NCBI GenBank assembly: GCA_900541865.1
Contig: UQLO01000002.1
Span: forward strand, 1-64,000
Length of the DNA: 64,000 nucleotides
Reading direction: 5' to 3'
From: an uncultured Porphyromonadaceae bacterium
Lineage (GTDB): Bacteria; Bacteroidota; Bacteroidia; Bacteroidales; Muribaculaceae
Part shown: positions 36,782 through 44,956 of the stretch, one piece after another
Layout: every line of letters starts with the position of its first letter
How positions within the stretch are numbered: the stretch's first letter is position 1
Program-made: the position numbers and the translations under genes
The notes under the pieces: model-generated
What the model saw: only the letters and a program-made list of their open reading frames with translations
What the model was told of the DNA's origin: nothing
Databases searched by the model: none

Positions 36782-38116
36782 TTAGTACATTTTAGCCAGG
36801 GTGGCTCCGTTGAAATAGTGCGCCAATATCTTGCGGTAGTCGATGCCACGCGCTCCCATCACCGCCGCCCCTATCTGGCAGAGGCCCACGCCGTGGCCCC
36901 ACCCGGCTCCGCGAAGTCGGAAGGTGCTCGGCAGTCCGTCGGCGTCGGCTTCGCCGGCTTCAACGACGAATGCCGAACTGTAGAGGTGACTCGTCGACAG
37001 GGTGCGACGTATCTCAAGCTCCTTGCCGATGAGCATGGTGCGTTTGGTACCCACGATACGCAGGCGATAGATTCGGCCGGATGTGCCGCGAACAACAGGT
37101 TCGAGGGCGCGGATGCCGCCGTAGTCGATGCCGGAGCGCTCGCGGATGAGGTCGGCGAGCTCCTGCTGGGTGTACTCCACGCTCCAGCGGTAGAAGTCCT
37201 GCGTTTCCTGGTCGTAGTTGTTGAGCACCTGACTAAGTATGACGGCGTCCTTTGTGTTGCAATATGCTTCCGGGCTGCCAAGAATCCAGGCGCTGGCGTT
37301 CTCCTCGATGGTGAGGTCGGGGAAAGCCGCGGGGTCGTCGGAGTCGCGCGCTGCCTCGAGGTAGTGCTTGTGTTCGGGTTCCCAGCAGTTTTCGAATTCC
37401 TCGAATACGCCGCCGCAGCACTTCGAGAAGCGGGCGTCGCAGAGCTTGCCCTCGCGGTCGACGAGCACGGTGCCGCGCGTGGCGTCGACAGCCTCGGCAA
37501 CGGCGGGCGTGGTCTGGCGCGTGGTGCCCTGGTAGCGCTGGCAGTGGTCGTCGGCGCATACATCGAAGAGCTCGTGGTCCTCGCGGTCCATCCAGCGGCA
37601 TATCTCGGTGTCGTTCACGGTCATAGGATGGGCGGTCACTTCGCCGGCGCCTATGCCGCGGTGTTTCTCGATCTGGGCAAGCAGCCACGAGCGCGATATT
37701 ACGGCATGCGCACGAAGAAGGTCCGGCGAGGCCGTGGCGCTCATTTCGCTTGAAATCACACTCTTGAGGTATTCCTCTACCTTCACCCAATTGACGGCCT
37801 CGAGCATGCCGCGCTCTACAACGAAGCCGCAGTCGCCGGCAAAGGTTTGATTCTCACGGCGTTCCCAATGGAAGTTCACGCCGATAATCACGTCGAGAAT
37901 CTCGAAGCGGCACTCAGGAGTAGCGGCCCGGAACAAGAGGTCGGTGTACTCGCGGTTGTCCCACAGCACTTTGCCGTCCTTGAGGCTGAAAGTGTGCTCG
38001 CCGCGCACGGGGATGCCGTCCTCGGTGGCGAAATTGCCGGTGAAGCGCACCGTGATTTGGGGTGCGGCAAGGATGCCTACCCGCACACAGGGTTCGGTTG
38101 TGTTCTTATCTGACAT
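36782..38116 (-). CDS. SpoIID/LytB-domain protein
   Basis: 444 residues from the ATG at 38116 (MSDKNTTEPCVRVGI). SpoIID-type features: VEEYLKSVISSEMSATASPDLLRAHAVISRS (shown in part: EYLKSVISSEMS, DLLRAHAVISRSW) and the C-terminal GWGHGVGLCQIGAAVMGARG. SpoIID proteins cut denuded glycan strands or boost amidases. No signal peptide can be seen at this start or in the open frame upstream, which is odd for a protein expected to touch murein. A Cys-rich inserted region (DDHCQRYQ, CDARFSKCCGG) is present. Its start overlaps the DUF4922 stop by 11 bases. Confidence 0.85.
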   Translation of the reverse strand: MSDKNTTEPCVRVGILAAPQITVRFTGNFATEDGIPVRGEHTFSLKDGKVLWDNREYTDLLFRAATPECRFEILDVIIGVNFHWERRENQTFAGDCGFVVERGMLEAVNWVKVEEYLKSVISSEMSATASPDLLRAHAVISRSWLLAQIEKHRGIGAGEVTAHPMTVNDTEICRWMDREDHELFDVCADDHCQRYQGTTRQTTPAVAEAVDATRGTVLVDREGKLCDARFSKCCGGVFEEFENCWEPEHKHYLEAARDSDDPAAFPDLTIEENASAWILGSPEAYCNTKDAVILSQVLNNYDQETQDFYRWSVEYTQQELADLIRERSGIDYGGIRALEPVVRGTSGRIYRLRIVGTKRTMLIGKELEIRRTLSTSHLYSSAFVVEAGEADADGLPSTFRLRGAGWGHGVGLCQIGAAVMGARGIDYRKILAHYFNGATLAKMY

Positions 38117-39035
38117 TGGAGGCCAGGGTGTTGATCTCGTCGGCGGTGAGGCACACCTCGTCGAGTATGTTTTTGATTGTGTCTGCGGTGAATGCCTCGA
38201 AGTCTTCCGGGCGAGGCGTGATGAAGACTCCACCGACGTCGACCGACGCGGGGCTGATGAGCATACATCCCGGCTCGGTGCCGTAGCAGGCGGGGCGGTG
38301 CTTTTTGCGGGGTATCACCACCAGGCGTTCGCCGGCGGGGGTGGGATAACAGAGCAGGTTCAGCATGGGTTCCTTCTCGCCTTCCGGAACCGGCATTGCG
38401 GCCAGCAGGCGCCCGAAGAGGCGTTCGCCGGCGGCAGGGTCCTTGGCGTCGACGACAAACACTTTCACCGGCAGCGTGTCGGCCAGCGAGAGCGTGGCGT
38501 CGCCGTCGGTGAGGAGGGTCTTGAGCTCGGTGTCCTCAAGAGCCGGGGCGATGGTGAGGAAGTCGGAATTGCCGGCCTGGAAGTGCATGTGGTCAGGAGC
38601 GGAGGCACCGCAGCGAGGACCGTTGTAGAACACGGTGTAGTCCTCCAGGGCTGCCGCCAGGTCCATCATGTCGGCAATGCGGCCTGCGATGAGCTGGTCG
38701 GTGTGGGTCGTGTCGGGTATGGTAAGGTGACGACGGAAGATGGGGAAGGGGTTGATGAGCACGGTGTAGCGCTCCTTCCAGTCGATGCCTTCCTGCACCT
38801 CGGGGCGGTTTTTCTCGCACAGGAAGCAGGGACGCGCCGCAAGAGAAGCCTTGTCGACCTTGGCGCCCGACGATGCCATGCGTGCCGGGTTGAACTGAAC
38901 CTTGAAGGGCATGCCGTCAACGTCCAGTTCCTTGACTTTGACGCCTGCGAGAGCCTCAAAGTTGGCGGCAGCCATAGGCCATGCCGCCAACTGTGAGTTT
39001 ATAAATTCGCTGATGGTCTTTGAATTGAGTTCCAT
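38106..39035 (-). CDS. DUF4922 protein, HIT-like nucleotidyltransferase/phosphorylase candidate
   Basis: 309 residues, no signal peptide, so cytoplasmic. A HIT-type catalytic motif HMHFQ is present in GASAPDHMHFQAGN; the HxHxQ form is the one known from GDP-L-galactose phosphorylase and related nucleotide-sugar phosphorylases. A zinc-ribbon-like RPCFLCEKNRP and a substrate-loop-like NPFPIFRRHLTIPDTTHTDQ also match this class. The start is one of two adjacent ATG codons overlapping the glycosyltransferase stop (ATGATG). Its place in a murein operon, coupled to a GT2 enzyme, suggests it acts on a nucleotide sugar, but the substrate is unknown. Confidence 0.8.
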   Translation of the reverse strand: MELNSKTISEFINSQLAAWPMAAANFEALAGVKVKELDVDGMPFKVQFNPARMASSGAKVDKASLAARPCFLCEKNRPEVQEGIDWKERYTVLINPFPIFRRHLTIPDTTHTDQLIAGRIADMMDLAAALEDYTVFYNGPRCGASAPDHMHFQAGNSDFLTIAPALEDTELKTLLTDGDATLSLADTLPVKVFVVDAKDPAAGERLFGRLLAAMPVPEGEKEPMLNLLCYPTPAGERLVVIPRKKHRPACYGTEPGCMLISPASVDVGGVFITPRPEDFEAFTADTIKNILDEVCLTADEINTLASNVR

Positions 39036-40507
39036 CATTTCTTTGCTTTGTTCTGGGCGATGCGGGCCTGAAGCTCCCAGGTGCGGATGCGGTCCTTGTA
39101 GGTATTGTGGCCGTTCATCTTGTTGATGTCCAGAGCGGCGTCGGAGTTGTCCTCCCAGCGGCGGCACAAGTAGAGCACGTCGTATACGCGGCCGATCTGA
39201 TGGTGGCGGCTCACTGCCAGCCCGACTGCATAGTCCTCGCCGTAGGAGGTGTTGGGAAGGCGGATTTCGCGCAGCAGCGGGGTGTAGAACGCGCGGGGTG
39301 CACCCAGGCCGTTGATGCGCAGGGCGTTGTTGCGGCCGTTTTCAGGAGTCCACTCCTTGTGGTCGATCACGCCCGGGGGTATCATCTGCTTGTTGAAGTC
39401 GGTGAGCATATAGGTGCCGACTACCATACCGGCGTTGTTGTCGTAGAAGGCCTTGACAATCTTCGACAGGGTGTCCGGGCCGCTGTAGACGTCGTCGGAG
39501 TCGAGCTGGATGGCGAACTTGCCGCACTCGGGATGAGCGACGCCGGTGTTCCAGCAGCCGCCGATGCCCAGGTCGGTGCGCTCGGGCTTGATGTGGATCA
39601 CGCGCGGGTTGTCGGCATACTTCTTCTCGATAGCCTCGGTGGTGCCGTCGGTGGAGTGGTTGTCGATAACTATTACGTTGTATTTGAAGTCGGTCTTCTG
39701 GTCCAGAGCGCTGTCGATGGCGTCGAGGATGGTGCGCACGCGGTTGCGTACGGGGATAATCACCGAAGCCTCATTCTCGAAGCCGGAAGCGGTGAGTTCC
39801 ACCGGCTCGAAAACGGGTTCGAGGTAGCCGCCGATTTCCTTGAGGTGGGCCGTGCAGGCTTCTTCCATCTCGATCTGGGAAGCACGGTTGCGGGGATCGA
39901 CGTAGTCGAAAATCTTCTGGCCGGAAGCACGGTTGTCGACCGTAACGTCGGTGTAGAGATACTCGTTGATGTGCACCAGCGCACCCAGGCGGCTTATGCG
40001 CAGGCGAAGGTCGTAGAGGCCGGCCGCGCTGTATTCCTTGTCGATGCCGGCGGCGGCTTTCACGAAGTCGGCGGCGTTGAAGAAGTAAAGGCTGCCGAAG
40101 TCGAAGTCGTCGCGAAGCGAACCGAACTGGTAGTCGATTACCGGGGCGTTGCTCTGCTTGCCTTCTACCACGCTGTAGTGGTCGGAATAGAGCATGGCGG
40201 CCTTGGTGTCGCGTGCTATGCCCACGAAGCGCTCAAGAGCGCCGTAGCCAAGCACAAGCTGGGTCTGCTGGATGTAGAGCAGAATGTAGTCGGCGCCGGC
40301 CGAAGCGGCAGCGATGGCCTTCATAGTGGCGGACGACTTGAGATTGTCGATGTGGATGAGGTCGCAGCCGAGGCAGGCGGTGGCTGTCTTGTCGGTGCTC
40401 AGGAGGGTGATTTTGCTTACCAGCGGCTGGGCCTTCAGTCCTTCTACGGAGGCTTTGATCTGGGCTTCGTCTACAAACGGCAGGAAGCAGTGTACGTTGG
40501 CTTTCAT
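39035..40507 (-). CDS. GT2-family glycosyltransferase with duplicated N-terminal half
   Basis: 490 residues, cytoplasmic. The C-terminal half is a clear GT-A domain of family GT2: ASVIIPVRNRVRTILDAIDSAL at about residue 250, IVIDNHSTDGT, and the metal-binding LDSDD. The N-terminal 220 residues look like a degenerate second GT-A domain (KITLLSTDKTA, GADYILLYIQ, MLYSDHYSV). No membrane helix, so it probably builds a soluble or membrane-associated glycan from a nucleotide sugar. It is the second gene of the murein operon, 59 bases after the amidase, and overlaps the DUF4922 gene. Acceptor and donor are unknown. Confidence 0.82.
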   Translation of the reverse strand: MKANVHCFLPFVDEAQIKASVEGLKAQPLVSKITLLSTDKTATACLGCDLIHIDNLKSSATMKAIAAASAGADYILLYIQQTQLVLGYGALERFVGIARDTKAAMLYSDHYSVVEGKQSNAPVIDYQFGSLRDDFDFGSLYFFNAADFVKAAAGIDKEYSAAGLYDLRLRISRLGALVHINEYLYTDVTVDNRASGQKIFDYVDPRNRASQIEMEEACTAHLKEIGGYLEPVFEPVELTASGFENEASVIIPVRNRVRTILDAIDSALDQKTDFKYNVIVIDNHSTDGTTEAIEKKYADNPRVIHIKPERTDLGIGGCWNTGVAHPECGKFAIQLDSDDVYSGPDTLSKIVKAFYDNNAGMVVGTYMLTDFNKQMIPPGVIDHKEWTPENGRNNALRINGLGAPRAFYTPLLREIRLPNTSYGEDYAVGLAVSRHHQIGRVYDVLYLCRRWEDNSDAALDINKMNGHNTYKDRIRTWELQARIAQNKAKK

Positions 40508-40566
40508 GGAGCTTTAGTTGGTGTAAAAAATTGTGGTTTATATTCTTTTTAATTTATATGCGACAC

Positions 40567-43566
40567 TCACTCGGCGCCCTGCTCGGCGATTATGGCGGAG
40601 GCGTCCTGAGCAGTGTAGGCATGCGACGACGCCGTGCGCACGGGCTGCGGGTCGGTGAAGAAGGCCAGTATCTGGTCCATCAGCGCATTGCGCGAGTCGG
40701 TGTCTTTTATTGTCTCGAAGGGGAAGCCGATGACCACGGCGCGATGCGTAGGCGCTACCATGGCGGTTCCGGCTACGAGGTTATTCTCTGTGTAGCGCAG
40801 TATTGTGGCTCCGGTTTCGGGGTCGGCGGGATAGAAGGAGTCCGGGCTTTCTACGGCGTACATCTCGTCGTTGAGGGTATTGGCGAACTCATAGTTGCCG
40901 CGGTTGAAGGCGCGGAAGCGGCTGTCGACCTCGTAAGCCTCGCCCTCCACCGATGCCTGGCCAACACGCCAGTTGAAGCCCAGCACGCTGCGCGCAAAGG
41001 CTTTGTCGGCCTCGGCCGTGGCCTCGTCGGAGTAGGGATTGTCCCAAATGTCGGTGGCGACATACGAGCCGCTCACCAAGAACGCCGTTCCCTTTCCGGC
41101 CAGATCGGCCATGCGGTTCTGGAGCTCGCCCGGGAAGGCCTTGAAGTGCGTGCCGTAGCTGCCGGTGCCGGTCTTGTACTCCTTCTGTTTGCCAAGAATG
41201 AGGTCGACCATGGCCGGAGTGTCGGTGGCTTCCACAAAGGCCTCCACGCTGGTGCTCACGAAGCCATAGCCGGCGGTGGCGATGGCCTGTCCGTGGATAT
41301 AAGGATAGTCGAAGGTATTACCGGCAACCACCTTGTCCTCGTAGTCGGCGCGGGAGGCTCCGAAGCCGGCGGCGTCGTCGTCCATCCAGGGTATATCGCG
41401 GCGGAACTCAAACTGGCTGCCGATGAACGACATATCCTGCATATAGGGCACGCCGTGGTCGCGTACGTCGTAGAAGCCGGCGATGTCGCCGCTGTCGAAG
41501 CGGTCAGGGGCGCTGACGCGGGTGAACCCGTTGACTATAGTCACGGTCTTGCCCGGTTTGTTGCACAGCGAGAGCACTTCCGAGGGGAAGGCCACGCCGC
41601 CGCGGTTTGCGGCCACGATGCGGTAGGAATGTATGTCGGAGTCGGTGATGGTAAGGTCGTAGTGTGTGCTTTCGGTAGTGCCGATGCGGCGGTAGCCGCC
41701 CGCTGCCGTGCGCTCCTCCACTATATAATATGTAGGAGTGGCGGTTTCTTCAAGGCTGTCGACGCGCTCCGCCCAGCTCAGACGATACTTGTCGCGGCCG
41801 GACGATGTGATTGCGAAGGCGCGTACCGGCAGCGGCGTTACTACATACTCGCGGCCGTCGCGCTGCGCAAGGAAGCGGAGCATGCCTTTGTAGACGGCGC
41901 GGCTCACGGTGAAGCGGAAAGTCGGGTCGAGGCCGTAGGCCATGTCGGCGAAGTTCTGATGCGAAAGCAGCTCAAGCAGCATGGCGGGTACTTCGGGCAC
42001 GCGGGCTTCGTAGTAACTGCGGTCCCACATGCCGCGGCGTGTCCAGTTGGGCTCGAAGGAGGCGCGGACGTCGCCTACTATTTCGTCCATCACCAGGTTG
42101 GTGAGGTCGCGCGAAGCAAGGCGGTTGGAGCCGTTGCCCAGGGTGTCGCCCGCGGTGCAGTAGATGCCCAGCGTGCCGATGATGGAGTCGTTCATGGTGG
42201 TGCCGGCGTCGCTATGGAAGGCGAAACTCAGATCAACCGGGATGTTGAGGCCCTCGCGGTCGGGAAGCATCGACGAGCCGCCCGTGAGCCAGTTCACCCA
42301 CAGTCCGCGCGAACGGTAGTCGTCGGTGTAGTCGTTCTCCTGGTTGGTGGGGGTGAACACACTGTCGGGAGCGCCTGCCCACTGCAGGAAGTAGCGGGCG
42401 CCCTCCACGAAGCGGGGATAGCCGCTCAGGGTATAGTTGTAGTCGATGGAGTCTTTGGGCGTTTTGACAATTCGCGCCACGTTGCCCATGCCGCCGCCTA
42501 TCTTCACGGCGTCGGCGCTGACCACGCTGCGGGTGTCGGAACCGGCATTGTCAAGCTCGACCACGGTCTGCCGGCCGGCCTCCAGCGGGAAGTGGCCGAG
42601 GTAGATCCACGTTCCGCCGCCCATTTTCTGGTTCACGGTGAACTTATGGGTGCCGTTGGCGGCATTGACGCGATAGTTAGCAGCCGTGGTGCTGTTGGGC
42701 TGAGTCGTGTAGGCCACGTAGACTGCGTATGTGCCGTCCTCGGGGATGTCAGCGTTCCATTTTGCAGTTGCAGAGGGATTTTCGCTGCCCGAGAGCCCCG
42801 CCTTGCGCGAGGTGCCCGCGGCGAAGGGTCGGTCGGTGTTGTGAAGAACGGCGTTGCGGTGGGCGAAGCCGGGGCCGGCCTCGCTCCATCGTCCGGTCTC
42901 CTCGAAGATGCCGGTGGCAAGTGCGCCGTCGTTGTCGACTATGATTTCGGTGGTGTTTACGTCGCGCTCGCGAGGGCTCATCACATAAGCTCCGGCGTTC
43001 TCAAGCATCGGCATCAGGAAGGGCATCACATAGCTCTGAGTATAGAGGTCTTCCACAGTCTGGAAGATGCGTGCGCGCTGCCACTCCCAGCGGTTCAGCT
43101 TGGGCTCGAAGTACCAGCCGTGGCTCTGCCATAGGGCTATATTGGCGCCGTCGAGACCTGCCGGAGCCTCCGCAGCATCCTGACGCACTATGAAGCGCTC
43201 TGTTTCGGTGGGTCCGAGGTTGGTTTTGGGTGCAAAGAGGGTAAGCACGTCCAGGTTACGGCCGTCGGCGGTGAGGGTAACATCATAGCCGTTCTTGCCC
43301 AAGGTGCGGGCTATGTCGGTCTTGAGCTGTTCCAACTGCGCTGCCGTCAGCGGTATATAAGCAGCGGCTTCATTGAGCGCTACTTTGACGGTGCGAGTGT
43401 TGTTGTCGACGGTGAGATTCTCAACTTTGACGGTTCCGAAACCGGTGACGCCGGGCAGATACGAGTCTATCCGAGCCTTGACGGCGTCTTCGTTGCCCCC
43501 CGCAAACGCCATGACCGGAAGTGCGGCCATGCCAAGCAATGCAAGGGCTTTGGTGATATTTTTCAT
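40567..43566 (-). CDS. Secreted amidase with an inserted golvesin-like domain
   Basis: 999 residues from the ATG at 43566, giving a signal peptide MKNITKALALLGMAALPVMAFA. An Amidase_3-type zinc site is spread along the chain: His149 in LWQSHGW, Glu172 in VEDLYTQ, a later His in LSFAFHSDAG, and the catalytic Glu in PAMLLELLSHQN. Between the second and third ligands lies a golvesin C-terminal-like sandwich (about 225-370, DGTYAVYVAYT and AVKIGGG). This family is often mislabelled xanthan lyase. The C-terminal half holds a fibronectin-like stretch and a further alpha/beta region. It is the first gene of the murein operon and is the likely first cutter of peptide from glycan. Confidence 0.82.
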   Translation of the reverse strand: MKNITKALALLGMAALPVMAFAGGNEDAVKARIDSYLPGVTGFGTVKVENLTVDNNTRTVKVALNEAAAYIPLTAAQLEQLKTDIARTLGKNGYDVTLTADGRNLDVLTLFAPKTNLGPTETERFIVRQDAAEAPAGLDGANIALWQSHGWYFEPKLNRWEWQRARIFQTVEDLYTQSYVMPFLMPMLENAGAYVMSPRERDVNTTEIIVDNDGALATGIFEETGRWSEAGPGFAHRNAVLHNTDRPFAAGTSRKAGLSGSENPSATAKWNADIPEDGTYAVYVAYTTQPNSTTAANYRVNAANGTHKFTVNQKMGGGTWIYLGHFPLEAGRQTVVELDNAGSDTRSVVSADAVKIGGGMGNVARIVKTPKDSIDYNYTLSGYPRFVEGARYFLQWAGAPDSVFTPTNQENDYTDDYRSRGLWVNWLTGGSSMLPDREGLNIPVDLSFAFHSDAGTTMNDSIIGTLGIYCTAGDTLGNGSNRLASRDLTNLVMDEIVGDVRASFEPNWTRRGMWDRSYYEARVPEVPAMLLELLSHQNFADMAYGLDPTFRFTVSRAVYKGMLRFLAQRDGREYVVTPLPVRAFAITSSGRDKYRLSWAERVDSLEETATPTYYIVEERTAAGGYRRIGTTESTHYDLTITDSDIHSYRIVAANRGGVAFPSEVLSLCNKPGKTVTIVNGFTRVSAPDRFDSGDIAGFYDVRDHGVPYMQDMSFIGSQFEFRRDIPWMDDDAAGFGASRADYEDKVVAGNTFDYPYIHGQAIATAGYGFVSTSVEAFVEATDTPAMVDLILGKQKEYKTGTGSYGTHFKAFPGELQNRMADLAGKGTAFLVSGSYVATDIWDNPYSDEATAEADKAFARSVLGFNWRVGQASVEGEAYEVDSRFRAFNRGNYEFANTLNDEMYAVESPDSFYPADPETGATILRYTENNLVAGTAMVAPTHRAVVIGFPFETIKDTDSRNALMDQILAFFTDPQPVRTASSHAYTAQDASAIIAEQGAE

Positions 43567-43620
43567 GTTAGAATGTCTGGCTGTGCCCGGGGTTTTGGCG
43601 GCACTCCCTTTTTCAATAGG

Positions 43621-43652
43621 CAAAATAAGCGAAATTTTTTGTGAAAAACAAA
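43621..43652 (-). promoter_or_regulatory. Promoter of the murein salvage operon
   Basis: On the minus strand: TTTG at 43652-43649, 20-base spacer, TTATTTTG at 43628-43621 (one mismatch to TAnnTTTG). Predicted start near 43614, giving a leader of about 48 nt before the ATG at 43566. Confidence 0.55.
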
Positions 43653-43726
43653 ATTTTCGCAAACATTAAACAATCTTTAAGTTTTGACAACATATTTTCA
43701 AACAGAAAAGACCCTTGTCTATGGAC

Positions 43727-43744
43727 CGAGGGCTTCAGCCCTCG
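43727..43744. repeat. REP-like palindrome
   Basis: CGAGGGCT, loop TC, AGCCCTCG: the same architecture as the right hairpin of the element at 14404-14551 (stem ending GGCT, two-base loop, AGCC). Followed by a smaller palindrome TTCCC-GTA-GGGAA at about 43749-43761. Confidence 0.55.
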
Positions 43745-43804
43745 CCCCTTCCCGTAGGGAATCCGGGCCGGAATAAAGGCGCCCAATCGCTGCCCATAGG
43801 GCCG

Positions 43805-43836
43805 AAAAAAGGGGGCGAACCGGCCGGTGCGCCCCC
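43805..43836 (-). terminator. Intrinsic terminator after pfkA
   Basis: On the minus strand: GGGGGCG, a loop that includes the palindrome CCGGCCGG, CGCCCCC, then TTTTTT. It begins 28 bases after the pfkA stop and separates pfkA from the murein operon. Confidence 0.88.
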
Positions 43837-43863
43837 TGCGGGAATTCGGTTTGTCGCGCCGCG

Positions 43864-44844
43864 TCAGATGGAGAGGCGGCGGAGGGTGTTGAGGAGTTCG
43901 CGGTTGATGGGCTTGTCGTTCTTGATAGCCTTGGTGAAGGGCACGTAGACAATTTCGTCGTTCTTGATGCCGATCATCACGTTGCGCTGGTCTTCCATCA
44001 GAGCATCGATGGCTGCAGCACCCATGCGTGAGGCCAGGATGCGGTCGTGGGCCGTAGGCGAGCCGCCGCGCTGCAGGTGACCGAGAATCGAAACGCGCAC
44101 GTCGTAGCCAGGATACTCATTCTTGACGCGCTCGGCCAGACCCATAGCGCCACCCGTTACGGGGCTTTCGGCCACCAGCACAATCGAAGAGTTCTTGCTC
44201 TTTCGGAATCCATTCTGAATCAGCTCGGCAAGCTGGTCGACCTCGGTGGAAATCTCGGGTATGATGGCAGCCTCGGCACCGGAAGCTATTGCGCCGTTGA
44301 GAGCCAGGAAGCCGGCGTCGCGGCCCATAACTTCGATGAAGAAGAGTCGCTCGTGGCTGGTGGCGGTGTCGCGAATTTTGTCGACGCACTCCATAATGGT
44401 GTTAAGCGCCGTGTCGTAGCCGATGGTGGTGTCGGTGCCGTAGAGGTCGTTGTCGATGGTGCCCGGAAGGCCGATGATGGGGAAGTTGAACTCGTTGGCG
44501 AAGATGCGGGCACCGGTGAGGGAGCCATCGCCGCCAATCACTACCAGAGCGTCGATTTCATGGCGCTTGATCACGTCGTAGGCCAACTGGCGGCCTTCGG
44601 GGGTCTGAAATTCCTTGCAGCGGGCTGTTTTGAGGATAGTGCCGCCCTGCTGAATGATGTTCGACACATTCTGGGTGCGGAAGTCCACAATTTCGTCGGT
44701 GATGAGGCCGCGATAGCCGCGGTAGATGCCTTTCACTTTCAGGCCGCTGAATATTGCCGAGCGCGTCACGGCGCGAATTGCGGCATTCATGCCGGGGGCG
44801 TCGCCTCCGGAAGTAAGTATGCCGACACACTTAATCTCTGCCAT
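43864..44844 (-). CDS. pfkA: 6-phosphofructokinase PfkA
   Basis: ATP-dependent phosphorylation of fructose-6-phosphate in glycolysis. 326 residues, the normal bacterial PfkA size. Motifs: GILTSGGDAPGMNAAIR at the nucleotide site, GGDGS (104-108), whose Gly pattern fits ATP and not pyrophosphate use, PGTIDND with the catalytic Asp, MGRDAGFLA, and HLQRGGSPTAHDR. It has its own -7 element and a strong terminator, so it is most likely monocistronic. Confidence 0.97.
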   Translation of the reverse strand: MAEIKCVGILTSGGDAPGMNAAIRAVTRSAIFSGLKVKGIYRGYRGLITDEIVDFRTQNVSNIIQQGGTILKTARCKEFQTPEGRQLAYDVIKRHEIDALVVIGGDGSLTGARIFANEFNFPIIGLPGTIDNDLYGTDTTIGYDTALNTIMECVDKIRDTATSHERLFFIEVMGRDAGFLALNGAIASGAEAAIIPEISTEVDQLAELIQNGFRKSKNSSIVLVAESPVTGGAMGLAERVKNEYPGYDVRVSILGHLQRGGSPTAHDRILASRMGAAAIDALMEDQRNVMIGIKNDEIVYVPFTKAIKNDKPINRELLNTLRRLSI

Positions 44845-44910
44845 ATGGTTTTATATCTGTAGGTTATGCGATGAATGTGAGCCGAAACGGCTCGTGGCCG
44901 TTGGCTTGTG

Positions 44911-44918
44911 CAAAGTTA
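44911..44918 (-). promoter_or_regulatory. -7 element before pfkA
   Basis: CAAAGTTA on the plus strand, read as TAACTTTG on the minus strand, 67 bases upstream of the ATG. The -33 region is A/T-rich (TTTTATAA) but has no exact TTTG at the right distance. Confidence 0.5.
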
Positions 44919-44956
44919 GCCATTATAAAACTTAACGCTGTCCCCGTTAAGAAAGT

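Larger units (their letters stand above)
43567..43863. other. Intergenic region between pfkA and the murein operon
   Basis: Holds, from high to low coordinate on the minus strand: the pfkA terminator (43805-43836), a REP-like palindrome (43727-43744), and the operon promoter (43621-43652). No ORF worth calling. Confidence 0.6.

Noticed and set aside
40531..43134. 867-codon open frame opposite the operon's first amidase
   Set aside because: Mirror frame of a signal-peptide-bearing protein with visible zinc-site residues.
40567..43566. Annotation as xanthan lyase
   Set aside because: Residues match an Amidase_3-type zinc site with a golvesin-like insert; no polysaccharide-lyase signature is visible.
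43715..43948. 77-codon plus-strand frame between pfkA and the murein operon
   Set aside because: It runs over the REP-like palindrome, the pfkA terminator and the end of pfkA; composition follows those elements.
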